Positions 48,050 to 58,001 of a stretch of 58,001 bases of DNA are shown in pieces. Numbering within the stretch: the first letter of the stretch is position 1; each line of letters begins with the position of its first letter. Below the pieces are notes generated by a model. The model made no database searches. It was not told the origin of the DNA and saw only the letters and a list, made by a program, of their open reading frames with translations. Origin of the DNA: Hofstenia miamia (lineage: Eukaryota > Xenacoelomorpha > Acoela > Hofsteniidae); the NCBI GenBank assembly GCA_900660155.1, contig CABFPE010000075.1:1913218-1971218 (forward strand), read 5' to 3'. Made by a program: the position numbers and the translations under genes.

Positions 48050-49026
48050 GGCAAGGCTTTGAAAGTAGTACCTGAGTTTCTCATTTTTTCTCTGTTGATT
48101 TTACGCTAAGAGGGGGCTTTGTCGTGACACTGCCTACTATGTTTATGAATTATGGTGGCAATTTTTTACGACAATACAGGAAAATTGATCATAGTTTGAA
48201 ATTGTAAGCAAAATTTTTTTCACGCAATTACCCAACTAATGTCATCCTCAAAAATGATCGTTTATAATTTGTTTTTAACGACCAGGTTCGGCTATTTCTA
48301 CGTTTGAAGAAAATCACCTCATTAAGACAATATAATACGACCATTTGATCTTAAATTCTCAAGTTATTAAGATACTGAAATGCCTATTTTTTAAAATATC
48401 TTTATCTAGATTTGAAAGGAAACTTCTGGTAAGAAGTATTTGTTACGTTGTTTAAAGTTTTAGGAAGGAATTAAGTAAATATCAGTAATACGTATATAAA
48501 ACAGTTTTTACTTTAAGCTATACTATACATATTCTAGAAAGCTACTTTAGTTCATTTGTAAAACATAAAAGAACTAAAGTGTTGAATAAGCTATCATGTT
48601 GGGAAGAAAAGGTTTAAAACCGAAAATTAAAACTTTTTATTAATGAAAAACTTGTATAGATTGATTGATTAGTTGGTAGAAGCTTTAAGTGAACAAAAAT
48701 AATAAAGTAACTACAATATTGTGGTTTCAAATTGTCATGGAATAGGAAATATTTTTTAAACAAATATAAGTAAGCGCATTAAAGGAAATATTGAAGTGAA
48801 ACACATCATGTATTATATGAAACAGCTTCTGATTGAGTAATCAGCATTGTCTATATTCGTATTTTAGAAATGTTTTGTAGCGGAACAACTTCAACTGAAA
48901 ACGCGATTAAATGTGATTGAAAATTCACATGAAATTTAATCATAGAATAACTGGCATTTTCAGGAAATGTCAAATCTTGATTTATAATAGTTAATGTACT
49001 ACTTGAAACGTAATATGTGGATTTAG

Positions 49027-49197
49027 GCAAAATAAAATTTCTTCATGGTGAAAGCAAAAAGGAGATTGAAATTAAAGTTTTGCCAGACGAACTCTTATGT
49101 GAAGATCCCAGTTTTCAGCTCACTTTATATAATCCTACAAATGGGGCTCAATTGGGGAAAAAGTCCTCTACAGTTGTTACTATTGTGAATGACAAAG
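49027..49197 (+). CDS. NCX: Na+/Ca2+ exchanger exon: second half of Calx-beta domain 2
   Basis: The exon encodes residues 501-557 plus one base. GKIKFLHGESKKEIEIKVLP (501-520) matches the NCX1 strand GELEFQNDEIVKTISVKVID. It then reads DELLCEDPSFQLTLYNPTNG and ends with KSSTVVTIVNDK. In NCX1 the loop after KV is IDDEEYEKNKTFFLEI. Here P520 replaces the first acidic position and the EEYE run is LLCE, so the ligand set is largely lost. The domain ends in NDK where a Ca2+-binding Calx-beta domain often has D(D/N)D. The acceptor is gatttag before 49027 and the donor is CAAAG|gtaatg. It leaves in phase 1. The next exon, which should start the loop end and lead to alpha-2, lies beyond the window. 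Confidence 0.94.
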
Positions 49198-49583
49198 GTA
49201 ATGTATAAATGTATAGCAGTATATCATTATTATATAGATCATCAGATGATTTTGATTTTTTATTTCCTTTAGTGTGGTTGTATTTGAAAATTGTTTTTTG
49301 TGCAATCGAAAATAAGTAATATCACAATATTCATTTTTGAAACTTTTGAATAATTTATGCATGTACCTCTTTGTCTGAGGGGAAACAAAATATATTTGGC
49401 TTTAAACATTTATGGCTACTACAAAGGACAACGCATCAATCATTTTACTTAATTACCTCAAATTCATAGACTTGCTTTGTAAAAACTACGCTCTGATCTA
49501 ACATTTAAAAAAATGTATCTCTTATTATAATTTAATAATTTGAAAGTTCATTGAGCTCTATGCCAATTTCTTGCAAACATTTG

Positions 49584-49602
49584 CATATATATATATATAT
49601 AT
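49584..49602. repeat. (AT)n microsatellite, short
   Basis: An AT array lies just before the start of the CpG-rich block. Confidence 0.85.
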
Positions 49603-49651
49603 TGTAGCATCATCCAAGAAAGAACACTCAAAACTCTATCGATGATTTATG

Positions 49652-49999
49652 TTAATTCTTGGAAAATGCATTTATTAATTTTGATAGTTTAATTTCGGCA
49701 AGTAGTAGTCGCCAAAATGGTTTGACAAAATTACGTGTGGACGATACGCCTGCACACAGTTCTGCAAAGCCACGCGGTACGCAGAAATTTAAACCGTGGG
49801 AAAACCAAAATTGAAATAAGGCGACTGGTACTTGTTTAGCAGCATTTAATCGGTAAATATGTTTTAGTAAATTTTGTATAAATAGAAAACCACGAGCTGT
49901 GAATATGATGAACATTAACCTCGTTATATTTTCATTGATTATTGCGGTTTGATTAATTAATACTTTATGCGCAGCTAAACGGTTTTCTGTGTGCAACAA
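49652..49999 (-). CDS. Unrecognised minus-strand open frame in a CpG-rich block
   Basis: The open frame of about 115 codons lies on the strand opposite to the exchanger, in a locally CpG-rich stretch (for example cgccaaaatgg, acgtgtggacgatacgcc, cgcggtacgcag). The protein would include KVLINQTAIINENITRLMFI, a hydrophobic stretch, and a tail with QFWFSHGLNFCVPRGFAELC. It contains no domain that I recognise. The frame opens upstream with TTG rather than ATG, so a real start is not defined. It could be part of a mobile element related to the repeats that follow, an exon of an antisense gene, or chance. The frame is longer than expected by chance in this AT-rich sequence, but that is the only coding evidence. 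Confidence 0.2.
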   Translation of the reverse strand: MLHTENRLAAHKVLINQTAIINENITRLMFIIFTARGFLFIQNLLKHIYRLNAAKQVPVALFQFWFSHGLNFCVPRGFAELCAGVSSTRNFVKPFWRLLLAEIKLSKLINAFSKN

Positions 50000-50360
50000 T
50001 CGTAGTGCTAGCAGTGAAGGAGCAGTTAATGGGTATCGCGCTCGATTGTTGTAATGCAGTTAGGTTATGGATAGGTGTAGGGATTTTCCTCCCGTTTGGC
50101 GCGCACTCAATTCATTCCCTATCATGTAGTAACAAATGCAACAAAGGCGCTTTTGCCATCGTAAGTAAATATTACTATTTACATTAACCGAGTTTTAGAT
50201 CTAAATTATGACGAATAACGTGACCGATAATGTGACCGATTTTATAGTGATTTTAATAGTAGTTTGTAGCTAGCCTTTGTATATAGTTTTTTAGTAGCTA
50301 GCGTTGTGTCTTATTTTTAATATGTCAGTAGTTTGTAGTTAATAGTTTGTATCGTAGTTT

Positions 50361-50868
50361 ATTAAATGTAGGAAGCTGCTCTATATATATTAAATGCTTT
50401 TACGTAATAGCAGCTAGTGTCTGTCATTGCAAACAACTACTGACATTATACGAATTGAGCTTGAGCACTAAGTCGATTTGTGTTCATAGTTTATTTCACT
50501 CATTAGGGCACACATAACAAACATAGTTTCATGAGACTGAGCTGAGTTGGAATCACAATGGATCGAATCTGTAACTACGAAATGGATGGAGTTGTTGGCA
50601 GTTCTGGCGAACCTGTTATGATCTCAGTGACTTGGCGTCGGGCAAGTGCGCCCAGAGATTTCAGTCCTCTTCAATCGATGAAGTATCTAAACAATACTAC
50701 TTACTAATTGTTATTGGAACATCTGTTAGTGCAGTGTGGAATATACAATTAAAGGACAGAAGAGGAAACTTAGATAATACTTACCCCGTGATAGCTGGCG
50801 CTGATCCCTGGATTGATTCTCTAAATAGATTATCTAGCTATGAAGTGTTAGTTTCACCTGGGTAGCAA
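50361..50868. repeat. Repeat family copy D (CpG-containing, with open frames)
   Basis: This copy shares ordered text with copy C (55.57-56.19 kb) in the same orientation: ttaaatgta...ggaagctg, agcagctagt, agggcacacataa.aaa, gagctgagt and tcacct..gtag. Unlike C it keeps many CpGs. It contains two overlapping open frames: 49 codons from the ATG at 50558 (MDRICNYEMDGVVGSSGEPV start), and 78 codons ending at 50865 with GADPWIDSLNRLSSYEVLV. Neither matches a family that I know. D may be a younger or less methylated copy of the element, or its coding parent. Confidence 0.55.
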
Positions 50869-50981
50869 TATTACAGTATTTGTAGTTTGTAGCTTTTTTT
50901 ACTTTCATTTATTTACTGCAATAAATTTGCTTTGACTCTCTTAAACTCCAATAACTGTAATTAATGGATGATATAACAAAT

Positions 50982-51610
50982 ACTATTTAGGTGACAAAAC
51001 CTTGCAGCATCCTTGCCAGGTGTTAGTGGTTGGGTATCTGCCAAAGCTGATCTCCAAATCAAGTAAAAACTACTCTTCTGTGTTTCCATTAAATGAGTTC
51101 CACCTCTCAGCTCAGTGAAGCAACTTATGTATACCCTATCCTAGCTCAGTGCTTACTCAAGGCTCAACACAACTCAACATAGTCTCAATTTGTAAAGCAT
51201 GCTGTATAATTGCAGCCTTGATTGTCACTAGCTGCATAATTAATTATGTAATTAGCCATTACCAAAATATATTGGCTTTAGTTAAATAAGATAAATAAAT
51301 AGCAGCTTCCTAACCTACATGTAATAATCAATACATACAAGGTCACATTATTGGTCAAATTATAGTCATTAATGTGGATCTAGTTTATTATAAATATAAA
51401 ATCCTATGTTTGGCTTACTAGCCTTATATTGAATTCATTATCATTTGTACATGTAAGAAAGGATTGATAGTTAGCTAAACAGAAACAAAAAAACTTGTAA
51501 TCATATCCCTAACTTATGTGCAGGTTCATGGCTTGGAACAAGGAACCTAGAATTGTTCCCAATATGGGATCCTCACCACTACTGAACACCAACCATTTAG
51601 CTGAACATCA
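50982..51610. repeat. Repeat family copy A (CpG-poor, inverted to D and C)
   Basis: This copy is colinear with copy C read on the other strand. Shared landmarks in order are actatttaggtga, gggtatctgcc, ctcagctca, caactcaac, ttgtaaagcatg, actagctgc, cagcttcctaac.tacat.taataat, and near the end ctcacca..(ggatcc or tatcc)..actact with a following cattt/cacttag. It lies head to head with copy D across about 110 bases. Similarity is interrupted by indels, so the copy is old. It holds no CpG and no open frame of note. Confidence 0.6.
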
Positions 51611-54164
51611 TAGTTAATAATCAAACCATAATCAAAACTAAAGATAAGAATTCCAAAGAATTTTCTTCAACAATGGTTACAATTAATTTTCATCTATTTA
51701 TAGTTACTACAAAAAAGCAACTGTCAATTTCAAACTTAAAATGTTCATATACCAAGATGGCTTAAAATCATGCACGTGAATCTGTCTGCACTTATTTTGT
51801 CAAATTATTAGAATCAATAAATACAAATTATAATCCTTTGCATTGATGATTCTTAGTGGCCTAATACAAAACTCCTGTAAGATCTGATGAACTTTTACGA
51901 ATTGTTGTTAATCACAGTTAGGTTTGATGTTAGTGCTTTGTCACTCAGGGATACTCTTTTGCTCAATTTTATTATTTTGATTATCTGGCACTCTAATTTA
52001 GTGCTATGTCATGATGACATATTGATTTGTTGCTATCAATTTATCAACATTAATTTCTCTTATTTTCAAGTTAAGTATTTCAAGCAATTTGTTATATGCA
52101 TCAAGACAAATTTTTGGAGAATTGTTGTTTGCATAATATAATCGTAAAAGTTCTAATCATGTGAAATTTTGTTTACTTGTAGAAAGTAATTGTTCAAAAA
52201 ATTGTTATAAATAGATGAAGAACTTCTAGCAAATGCAGGTTAAGATTTTAGCCTAACTTCAACATTGTATGCTGTGTGAATTTTATTAGCTTTACTAACC
52301 CTTTTGAGATATGTAATAAATTTTAGCTTTATAATTTTTGCTTAAGATCTACTGACGTTTTTGGAGATAGTCCACTGTGTCTTGTGCAACAACTAGCTAC
52401 TTATAAGATGTCAGCCCAAATTGTCATTCCCTTATGTTACAGCTTCATTTATATGAAGGAAATAAAAGATTTTATTTAGATCAATTTATTTTCATACATG
52501 CAAATAAATAACATATTAAAAATATACTAATCTGCTGGTCAACTTCAATGCATTGTAACTACATGACTTTTGCTATATTATTTACAATCTTGGATAATCG
52601 AACCCTAAGAGAAATTGATCATGTGAACTACAAATTAATATTTGATACACGCAAATGTCACCTTGTCAAGTAAAGATAGCATCATGTAACTATCTTTAGT
52701 TTGATACCTTGTCAATAGTTCGTTTCAGGAAATATTTTCTTAGTTAATAGATCCTGATGTTCTGTATGGAATCAGTGAACCACCAATATTATTCAATTTC
52801 GAGAAACCAGTTCACTCTCTACAATGGATCCCTCTCCAATCTTTGAATTAACATCCGAGTTTCTCAGTATGACTGGAGTAGCCAGAACACCCTATGGTTT
52901 TACCTAAGCTCTCCATTACTGAATGTCTTCTTTACTAGCTAAGAGTAGTTTGTTTTATATGGTGCTACAATAATGTCAATTGCTAATTATATTGGTGATG
53001 TGTTGCACATGTGTACTAAATGTGTTATATCAAATGTCATCAATCACATTGTATAAGCATAGCCTATGCATGAGCAACTTTATGAGTTCAAATATGTGTC
53101 CAATTATTTTTTTGTTCAACTGCATTTCAAATTATAAACTACACATTAATGAATCATACATTTTCCTTATCTTAAATCATGTTCTAATTTGACATTGTAA
53201 TGTTCACAGTTTATCTCTTTGTCATGGTTAGTGCTTATTTTAGTATATTTATGACATATACTTCACTTATAACAAGTTTTAGATTGTTTTTACCATGAAA
53301 TGAACTATTCCATCTAACATTAGTTCATTTAATTGAATTTGAAATATACTTTAAGAGATACTGTTATGATGATTAAATAATTATCGTATACAAAAGAACA
53401 TATTACGAAAAACACAAGTAATACGAATAAAAGATGTTCTATTTAAACTTGATATTTTGGAAAATGGAATTTTATTTGTTGTATATTCTTTAAAAATTTC
53501 ACTGCTTTAAATTTATTTAAAAATATCTCTATTTTTTTTATTGATATGAGCTTTTTAGCAATTATCACGTCTATGCAAGTTACAACATTTCATTTTTTAA
53601 CAGAGTAAATCTATATAGCATTCACTGTATGCATGAAAAAAATTCTGTAATTGAATAAACAAATATTCTATGTCTGGTAACAATATATTACATTTAATTT
53701 TATATTAGAAATAATTAAACAAGTTAGTATTCTAAATACATAATGAAGATATTGGAAGATTTAAATTGTTTAATATCTTCAGCAATCAATGATAAATTTT
53801 TGTAAAAATGGAATGTTTTTGTTTTTACATGAGAATTTATGTTTGTTTGCATTTGCAATTATCATTTGTTGTAAAATTTTATCAAGTGATGATAAATGAA
53901 TATACTTTATTCATTAGCACAATATTTTTCAATAATATATTCTACAATATTTATTAAATTTAACTTTACTTATTAGTGTATAATTATTCACTTAGACATT
54001 TAATGCCTGAATAAATCAATATATTTAATCATTGGCTATCTTAGTGGGAGGAGTTCCATCTTTGTTTCACTGCTTTATAACTGTGTTACAATATTTAAAA
54101 TGTTACCAATGTTCACATTAAAGTAATAATTATTGCTTAGGTAATCTTCATAACAGCTTCCATG

Positions 54165-54690
54165 TGAGCATCTGCCTGACGCAGATCCATTCACCAATAA
54201 TCTAATCATTCAAAATCCATTTGCCAGCACTTCAGCTCAGGTAGATAGATTATGTGTTCCCTAATTAGAGTGATGCTAATAATATTAATGACACAATTGG
54301 ACTTTGTCTCTTTTAGAATAAATAACCTTTTTGTATGTGTTGCAAGTAATACAGTAACTACCTGGCTGCTTACAAATGTATAAATTCTAGATAAATAACA
54401 GTACAACTTCCTAACTAATTCATCATTAACACAGTTCTTTTCACTCATTTATAGTCTAAAATTTAGATCTAGAAAAAGATAAGGTTGATTCCTATGTTTA
54501 GCTATACAGCCTTTCTCAAATGTATTACTACAAAAAATCAAAAACAATTAATAGCTAGCTAAGTGTGAAATTAAAAAACCCTATCCATAGAGTTAACTTA
54601 GATACATTTGGCAATCAGGCACTCAAACCTAGAATCATTCTTACAATGTTATCCTGACTACTACTTTGCACAAAACACTTAGCTTTGCAT
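54165..54690. repeat. Repeat family copy B (same orientation as A)
   Basis: Landmarks shared with A and with reversed C are catctgcctgacgcagat, cagctca, acttcctaac, cctatgttt..gct, cctagaat, and atcctga.tactactttgca..aaacacttagctttgcattgtaat. The last block is very close to reversed copy C. A single CpG at 54180-54181 is the last before the 3.3-kb CpG-free stretch. Confidence 0.55.
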
Positions 54691-55564
54691 TGTAATAAAA
54701 AATCAAACTGCAATAAAATGATAATACTATTATGAAGGATTTATTTCATCACTTAGCTTTTCTTTATATAGTGAATATTTATATTAATTCTAATAAAACA
54801 AGTTTACTATGATTATAAATATCAAACAAGTACCTGTCACCTATTAATTTTGTATTATCCACATTGTTCATCTGCTTGGAACAATAAAGGTAACTAAAAT
54901 TAATGAGGAGCATGTTGTTTGGTGATAAGCATTTGTTTATACAAAGTTAAACTACAAAAATCACTATTTGCTAATCTTTCTTCCTTTTTGTTGAATTGTT
55001 GTAAAATTTTCTTTTCTAACAAATAAGAGGAAGGATTATGCTACAATAGCATTGATAATATAGTCATTTGATAAATTCCAATGGTTTTGCCATCAACTGA
55101 ATTAATAAAGAAGCTAGCTTTATATAATGTTTAAACAGTTATTGGTTTTCAAAAACACCTTCATTTTTTTTCAAATTTATGCATTTGATATTCATGTAGA
55201 TTTCATTTTCATCACAACAATCAATTAACATGATACCAGTTTTTGAACACTTGTTAATTAAATATTAATTTCCACACTTACCATTTTCCATGAATTTTCC
55301 CTTTTGAATGAATGATTATCATTCTAACAGATGTCATTGTGTTATTGAGTGATTAGCATGATACTAGGTAAAATTATGAAATGTAGTTTGTGCTGAGGGT
55401 TAATGCAGATGATATATGTGGTTCAAGAAAATCAAATGCAACAGGTACTTTGATTATTTAACATGTTGGTAGAATAAATAGTTAAAAAGAATAGTATTAG
55501 GTTGATGAAATAAGTTCTTTGGAATAAAATTTATCTTTTATTATTTCACAGTTTGATTTAATAA

Positions 55565-56189
55565 TTGCAATGTCAAACTAAGTGGTTCATGCAAAGTAGT
55601 GGTCAGGATACCATGGTGAGAATTACTATTTAGGGTTGAGTCCATGCTGCAAAATGTATTTAGGCTACAAATAGGTATAAGATTTTTGCCCTTTTTTCTG
55701 CTTAGCTTTCTATCAATGTATTCCAACATACATGTATTAACAAGTTCTGTAAAGGCTAAATATTCAAAGTTTGATTAACTATTCTTTTTATCTAAATTGA
55801 TAATGATAATTGACTGATAATAGACCATAATTTTATATTATTAAATGTAAGTTAGGAAGCTGAATTAGACAGCTGTATTTTTATAGTTGATTTGATTAAT
55901 GTTGGTGCTTTACAATAAGCAGCTAGTCTCAAAGCCAATTCCTTAATTGGCCAATTACAGTACACTCAACACATTACATGCTTTACAAAACTTGTAGATA
56001 TTAAGTTGAGTTGTGACATCAGTATTTAATCACTGCACTAAATAGGGCACACATAATAAATCCTTGCATTGAGCTGAGTCATCAACAATTTGGAATTTGA
56101 AGCAGCACAATGAATTAAGTGTTGGAAGAGGAATTGGTATCAGGCAGATACCCACTAAAGTTGATTGCAGTTGGTATCACCTAAATAGT
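55565..56189. repeat. Repeat family copy C (inverted to A and B)
   Basis: Read on the minus strand it runs parallel to A over about 620 bases and to B over its second half. It thereby forms a long imperfect inverted repeat with A (50.98-51.61 kb) around a 4-kb centre. It contains no CpG at all and no open frame of note. Confidence 0.6.
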
Positions 56190-57479
56190 GATGGTTAATA
56201 ATAGTTATAACATTAGTTAGAGAGATTAACTAACAATACAAAAGCAATTGAGAAGATAGTTCTCTTCCCACTATTAATGCTAATTGATGAATTAACAGAT
56301 ATTTTAGGGCTAAAAATGGCCAGGAAGATGATTCTACATTAAAACTATGTGCTATGTGTGTACATACAGTGGAATTATAGAAACAATCAAATGTTATAGC
56401 AAATGTTGTTTAAAGGCATTGAAGTCTCTAAGAGGCATAAGCCTTAATGGAAAGCATACATGAATTTTGATTTCAATTCTTCTACACAGAAGAAGTGTTT
56501 GAATAACTAGTCATTACTATAAAAATATATCTAAGTACATATTCTCAGAGATTTTAATGCATTGGACATGACATTAAATAGTTTAAAAATTTCATCATTT
56601 GCATAAGTTTCATGGAAGAAGATAATTCCACACTTCAAAACATAAAAACAACTTCCACCAGAAAAGATAAAGCCAACTATTGCTATCACACTCACCACAA
56701 AGACAAACTATCATATTAAAAACATTTGTTCTAGTTAAGAAGATGGAAATTCCACATTTTCATCTGCAAATGAACTTATGTATATATTCTAAGACAATTG
56801 GCATTTCTTTGTATTTTTAGACTATGTGTTTCATAATGTTCACCTAATTCATCAATGCACAGATTGAAAGAAATTATGAATACTGGATAGTTTTAGTAGA
56901 TGGATTATGTTTTCTGAATTTGGCTAGAAATGTTTTGTTGATTTGACTTTCTTATAAATTGTTTCAGTAAATGTAGTTAAAATAACCAATTTTACTATTT
57001 TAAGTAATTAAACAATAATGTTATTTTACTTAGATAACTATAACTCAGCACTCTAATTAATATGGTTTAAATTTATTAGAAAATATATAGTTCAATTATA
57101 TAATTTCATATTTTCATACTTTATAGGTTAATATAGTTAATGATGCTATTGCAAAACATTTCTTATTTGTTCAGGTAACCTGTTGCAGATGCAAGGAAAA
57201 AATGGAATTATCACCCATTTTTGTTGTTGCTTTCAAAATCCAGTAAATTTTTGGAAATAGAGGCTATGTATCCCTTCACATTTGCTAAAGCATAATAATT
57301 GAAGAGCATGTTGTACTTACTTCAGATTCTATCAAATTTGTAATATTTTTGAAGAATCTGATCAGGTGTTTATATGCATATTTGTAGCAGCATTTCCAAC
57401 CAGATACACATGGATTGTAGCTCTTTTTTAAATGCATGTTGCTCATGTATGGTTAGTTTACCTTTGGTTAACTACTTAT

Positions 57480-58001
57480 TGTAGAGTTGCTCAGGGAATT
57501 CTGTGCTTTTTATATCTTTTGATTTCGATTTAATTCCACTGTATTTTGACGTCACTATGACGTTTCTAGTTATTTTCGAGATTAGTTTTGTGCTACTAGT
57601 TTGTGTCCCCTCGTCGGTGCTTTTGTTTTGCTCAAATTTAATTTACGAGGGAAAATTATTACAAGCATGTTAAACTACGTTGAATATCAATTATTGTAAA
57701 CAAAGGCAGGTAAAACTGAATCTTTTTGTATAAATACTGAGATCACTGTAGCGAATGTTCAATAGACTTTGTCTACTCTTAACTACCGCTTTTACCGTTG
57801 TATCTTTTATTTATTTATTACTTTAAATGAAATCTATTGCTTAAGATCGGCGACAATTCGGGAGTGCTTTCACTAGCACGGGGCGACAAGTTGCTTCTGG
57901 GGATCTTTCGATCTTTCCAGTCCGAATTGTGGTTCAGTAAGTTATGTATACGGTTACGTATAAGGAAATAATAAATCTCTCGTTCGTATTTCAACACGTA
58001 C
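57480..58001. promoter_or_regulatory. CpG-containing, promoter- or LTR-like sequence at the window edge
   Basis: After the CpG-free block, composition changes abruptly. A cAMP-element-like pair (tgacgtca at about 57546-57555 and tgacgt nearby), a TATA-like tataaata at 57729-57736, and then, about 120 bases on, gatcggcgacaattcgggag with a second ggcgacaag (57846-57891) can be seen. A TATA box followed by a 'ggcgacaa' text resembles the LTR and leader of some LTR retrotransposons. No ORF can be seen before the window ends. It could equally be a promoter of another transcript. Confidence 0.3.

Larger units (their letters stand above)
43045..49026 (+). other. NCX intron 10 (6.0 kb)
   Basis: The intron runs from gtaagt to gatttag. 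Apart from a Tc1-like remnant at 47.26-47.87 kb and a short AT array, it is AT-rich without recognisable genes. 43.1-47.2 kb shows nothing that I can name. Confidence 0.8.
49198..58001 (+). other. NCX intron 11, incomplete (at least 8.8 kb)
   Basis: No alpha-2 repeat (GTSVPDTFAS-type) or loop exon can be found to the right end, so the intron continues out of the window. It is unusual in composition. CpG-containing blocks at 49.69-50.80 kb and 57.5-58.0 kb enclose 6.7 kb that is almost free of CpG and holds related repeat copies in both orientations. Long parts (51.7-54.1 kb, 56.2-57.5 kb) hold no recognisable gene. Confidence 0.75.

Noticed and set aside
50725..50760. The phrase LLIVIGTSVSAV was considered as an NCX alpha-2 exon (GTSVPDTFAS) or a sirtuin fragment.
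   Set aside because: The residues after GTSV do not continue either family (no PDTFAS, no sirtuin zinc or catalytic text), no phase-correct splice sites flank it, and it lies in a repeat copy.
1..58001. CRISPR arrays, tRNA genes and bacterial operons were considered.
   Set aside because: No regular short-repeat/spacer array, no convincing A-box plus B-box pair or cloverleaf, and no clustered intron-free genes were seen. The window is intronic animal DNA.

Overview
The window is a stretch of AT-rich, intron-rich animal DNA. It carries the first half of one gene: an SLC8-family Na+/Ca2+ exchanger (NCX, the Calx type), transcribed on the + strand. I find eleven coding exons between 754 and 49197. 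Their intron phases fit one another without a frame error and give 557 complete codons. The predicted product runs from the first membrane helix, through the alpha-1 ion-transport repeat (GSSAPEILLS, GPSTIVGSAAFN) and the first helix cluster, into the cytoplasmic regulatory loop and two Calx-beta domains (CBD1 and CBD2). The gene is cut at both sides. A signal-peptide or 5' UTR exon probably lies before position 754 or left of the window. The end of the loop, the alpha-2 repeat and the last helices must lie beyond 58001. Small exons (77 to 245 bases) and introns of 1.9 to 7.9 kb point to an invertebrate metazoan. I cannot name the species.

Regulation as read from the protein: CBD1 keeps its acidic Ca2+-binding cluster (IIDDDVYEEDE, with GTAEAGSDY before it). 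CBD2 has lost most of the matching positions. The XIP-like basic segment after the fifth helix is very short. This suggests a CBD1-driven exchanger, comparable to what is known for Drosophila CALX, whose CBD2 does not bind Ca2+.

Everything else is intron filled with mobile-element debris. From left to right: a non-LTR retrotransposon C-terminal end (minus, about 10.77-11.79 kb); a MITE-like element with GCGCTAAGTA termini (15.32-15.85 kb); a probable LINE fragment (minus, 17.7-19.2 kb); a 253-bp tandem duplication of a GC-rich, hAT-like sequence (19.35-19.85 kb); a clear LINE reverse transcriptase fragment (minus, 21.7-22.7 kb); a full-length but inactivated Tc1 element with terminal repeats and TA target sites (26494-27824); a 362-bp near-perfect tandem duplication (30.15-30.88 kb); two Tc1-like remnants (32.2-33.9 kb); a mariner-type remnant between inverted CCGG-rich arms (38.07-39.82 kb); a non-autonomous hAT-like element with a perfect 8-bp target duplication (41258-42822); and another Tc1-like remnant (47.3-47.9 kb). 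Long (AT)n arrays recur throughout.

The last 8 kb (49.6-58.0 kb, inside the last intron seen) is different. CpG-containing sequence at both edges encloses a block almost free of CpG: none at all from 54182 to 57525 or from 50801 to 51774. At least four related copies of one roughly 0.5-0.6 kb repeat lie in it, in both orientations. This is the least explained part of the window. No tRNA, rRNA, CRISPR or bacterial-type operon was seen.
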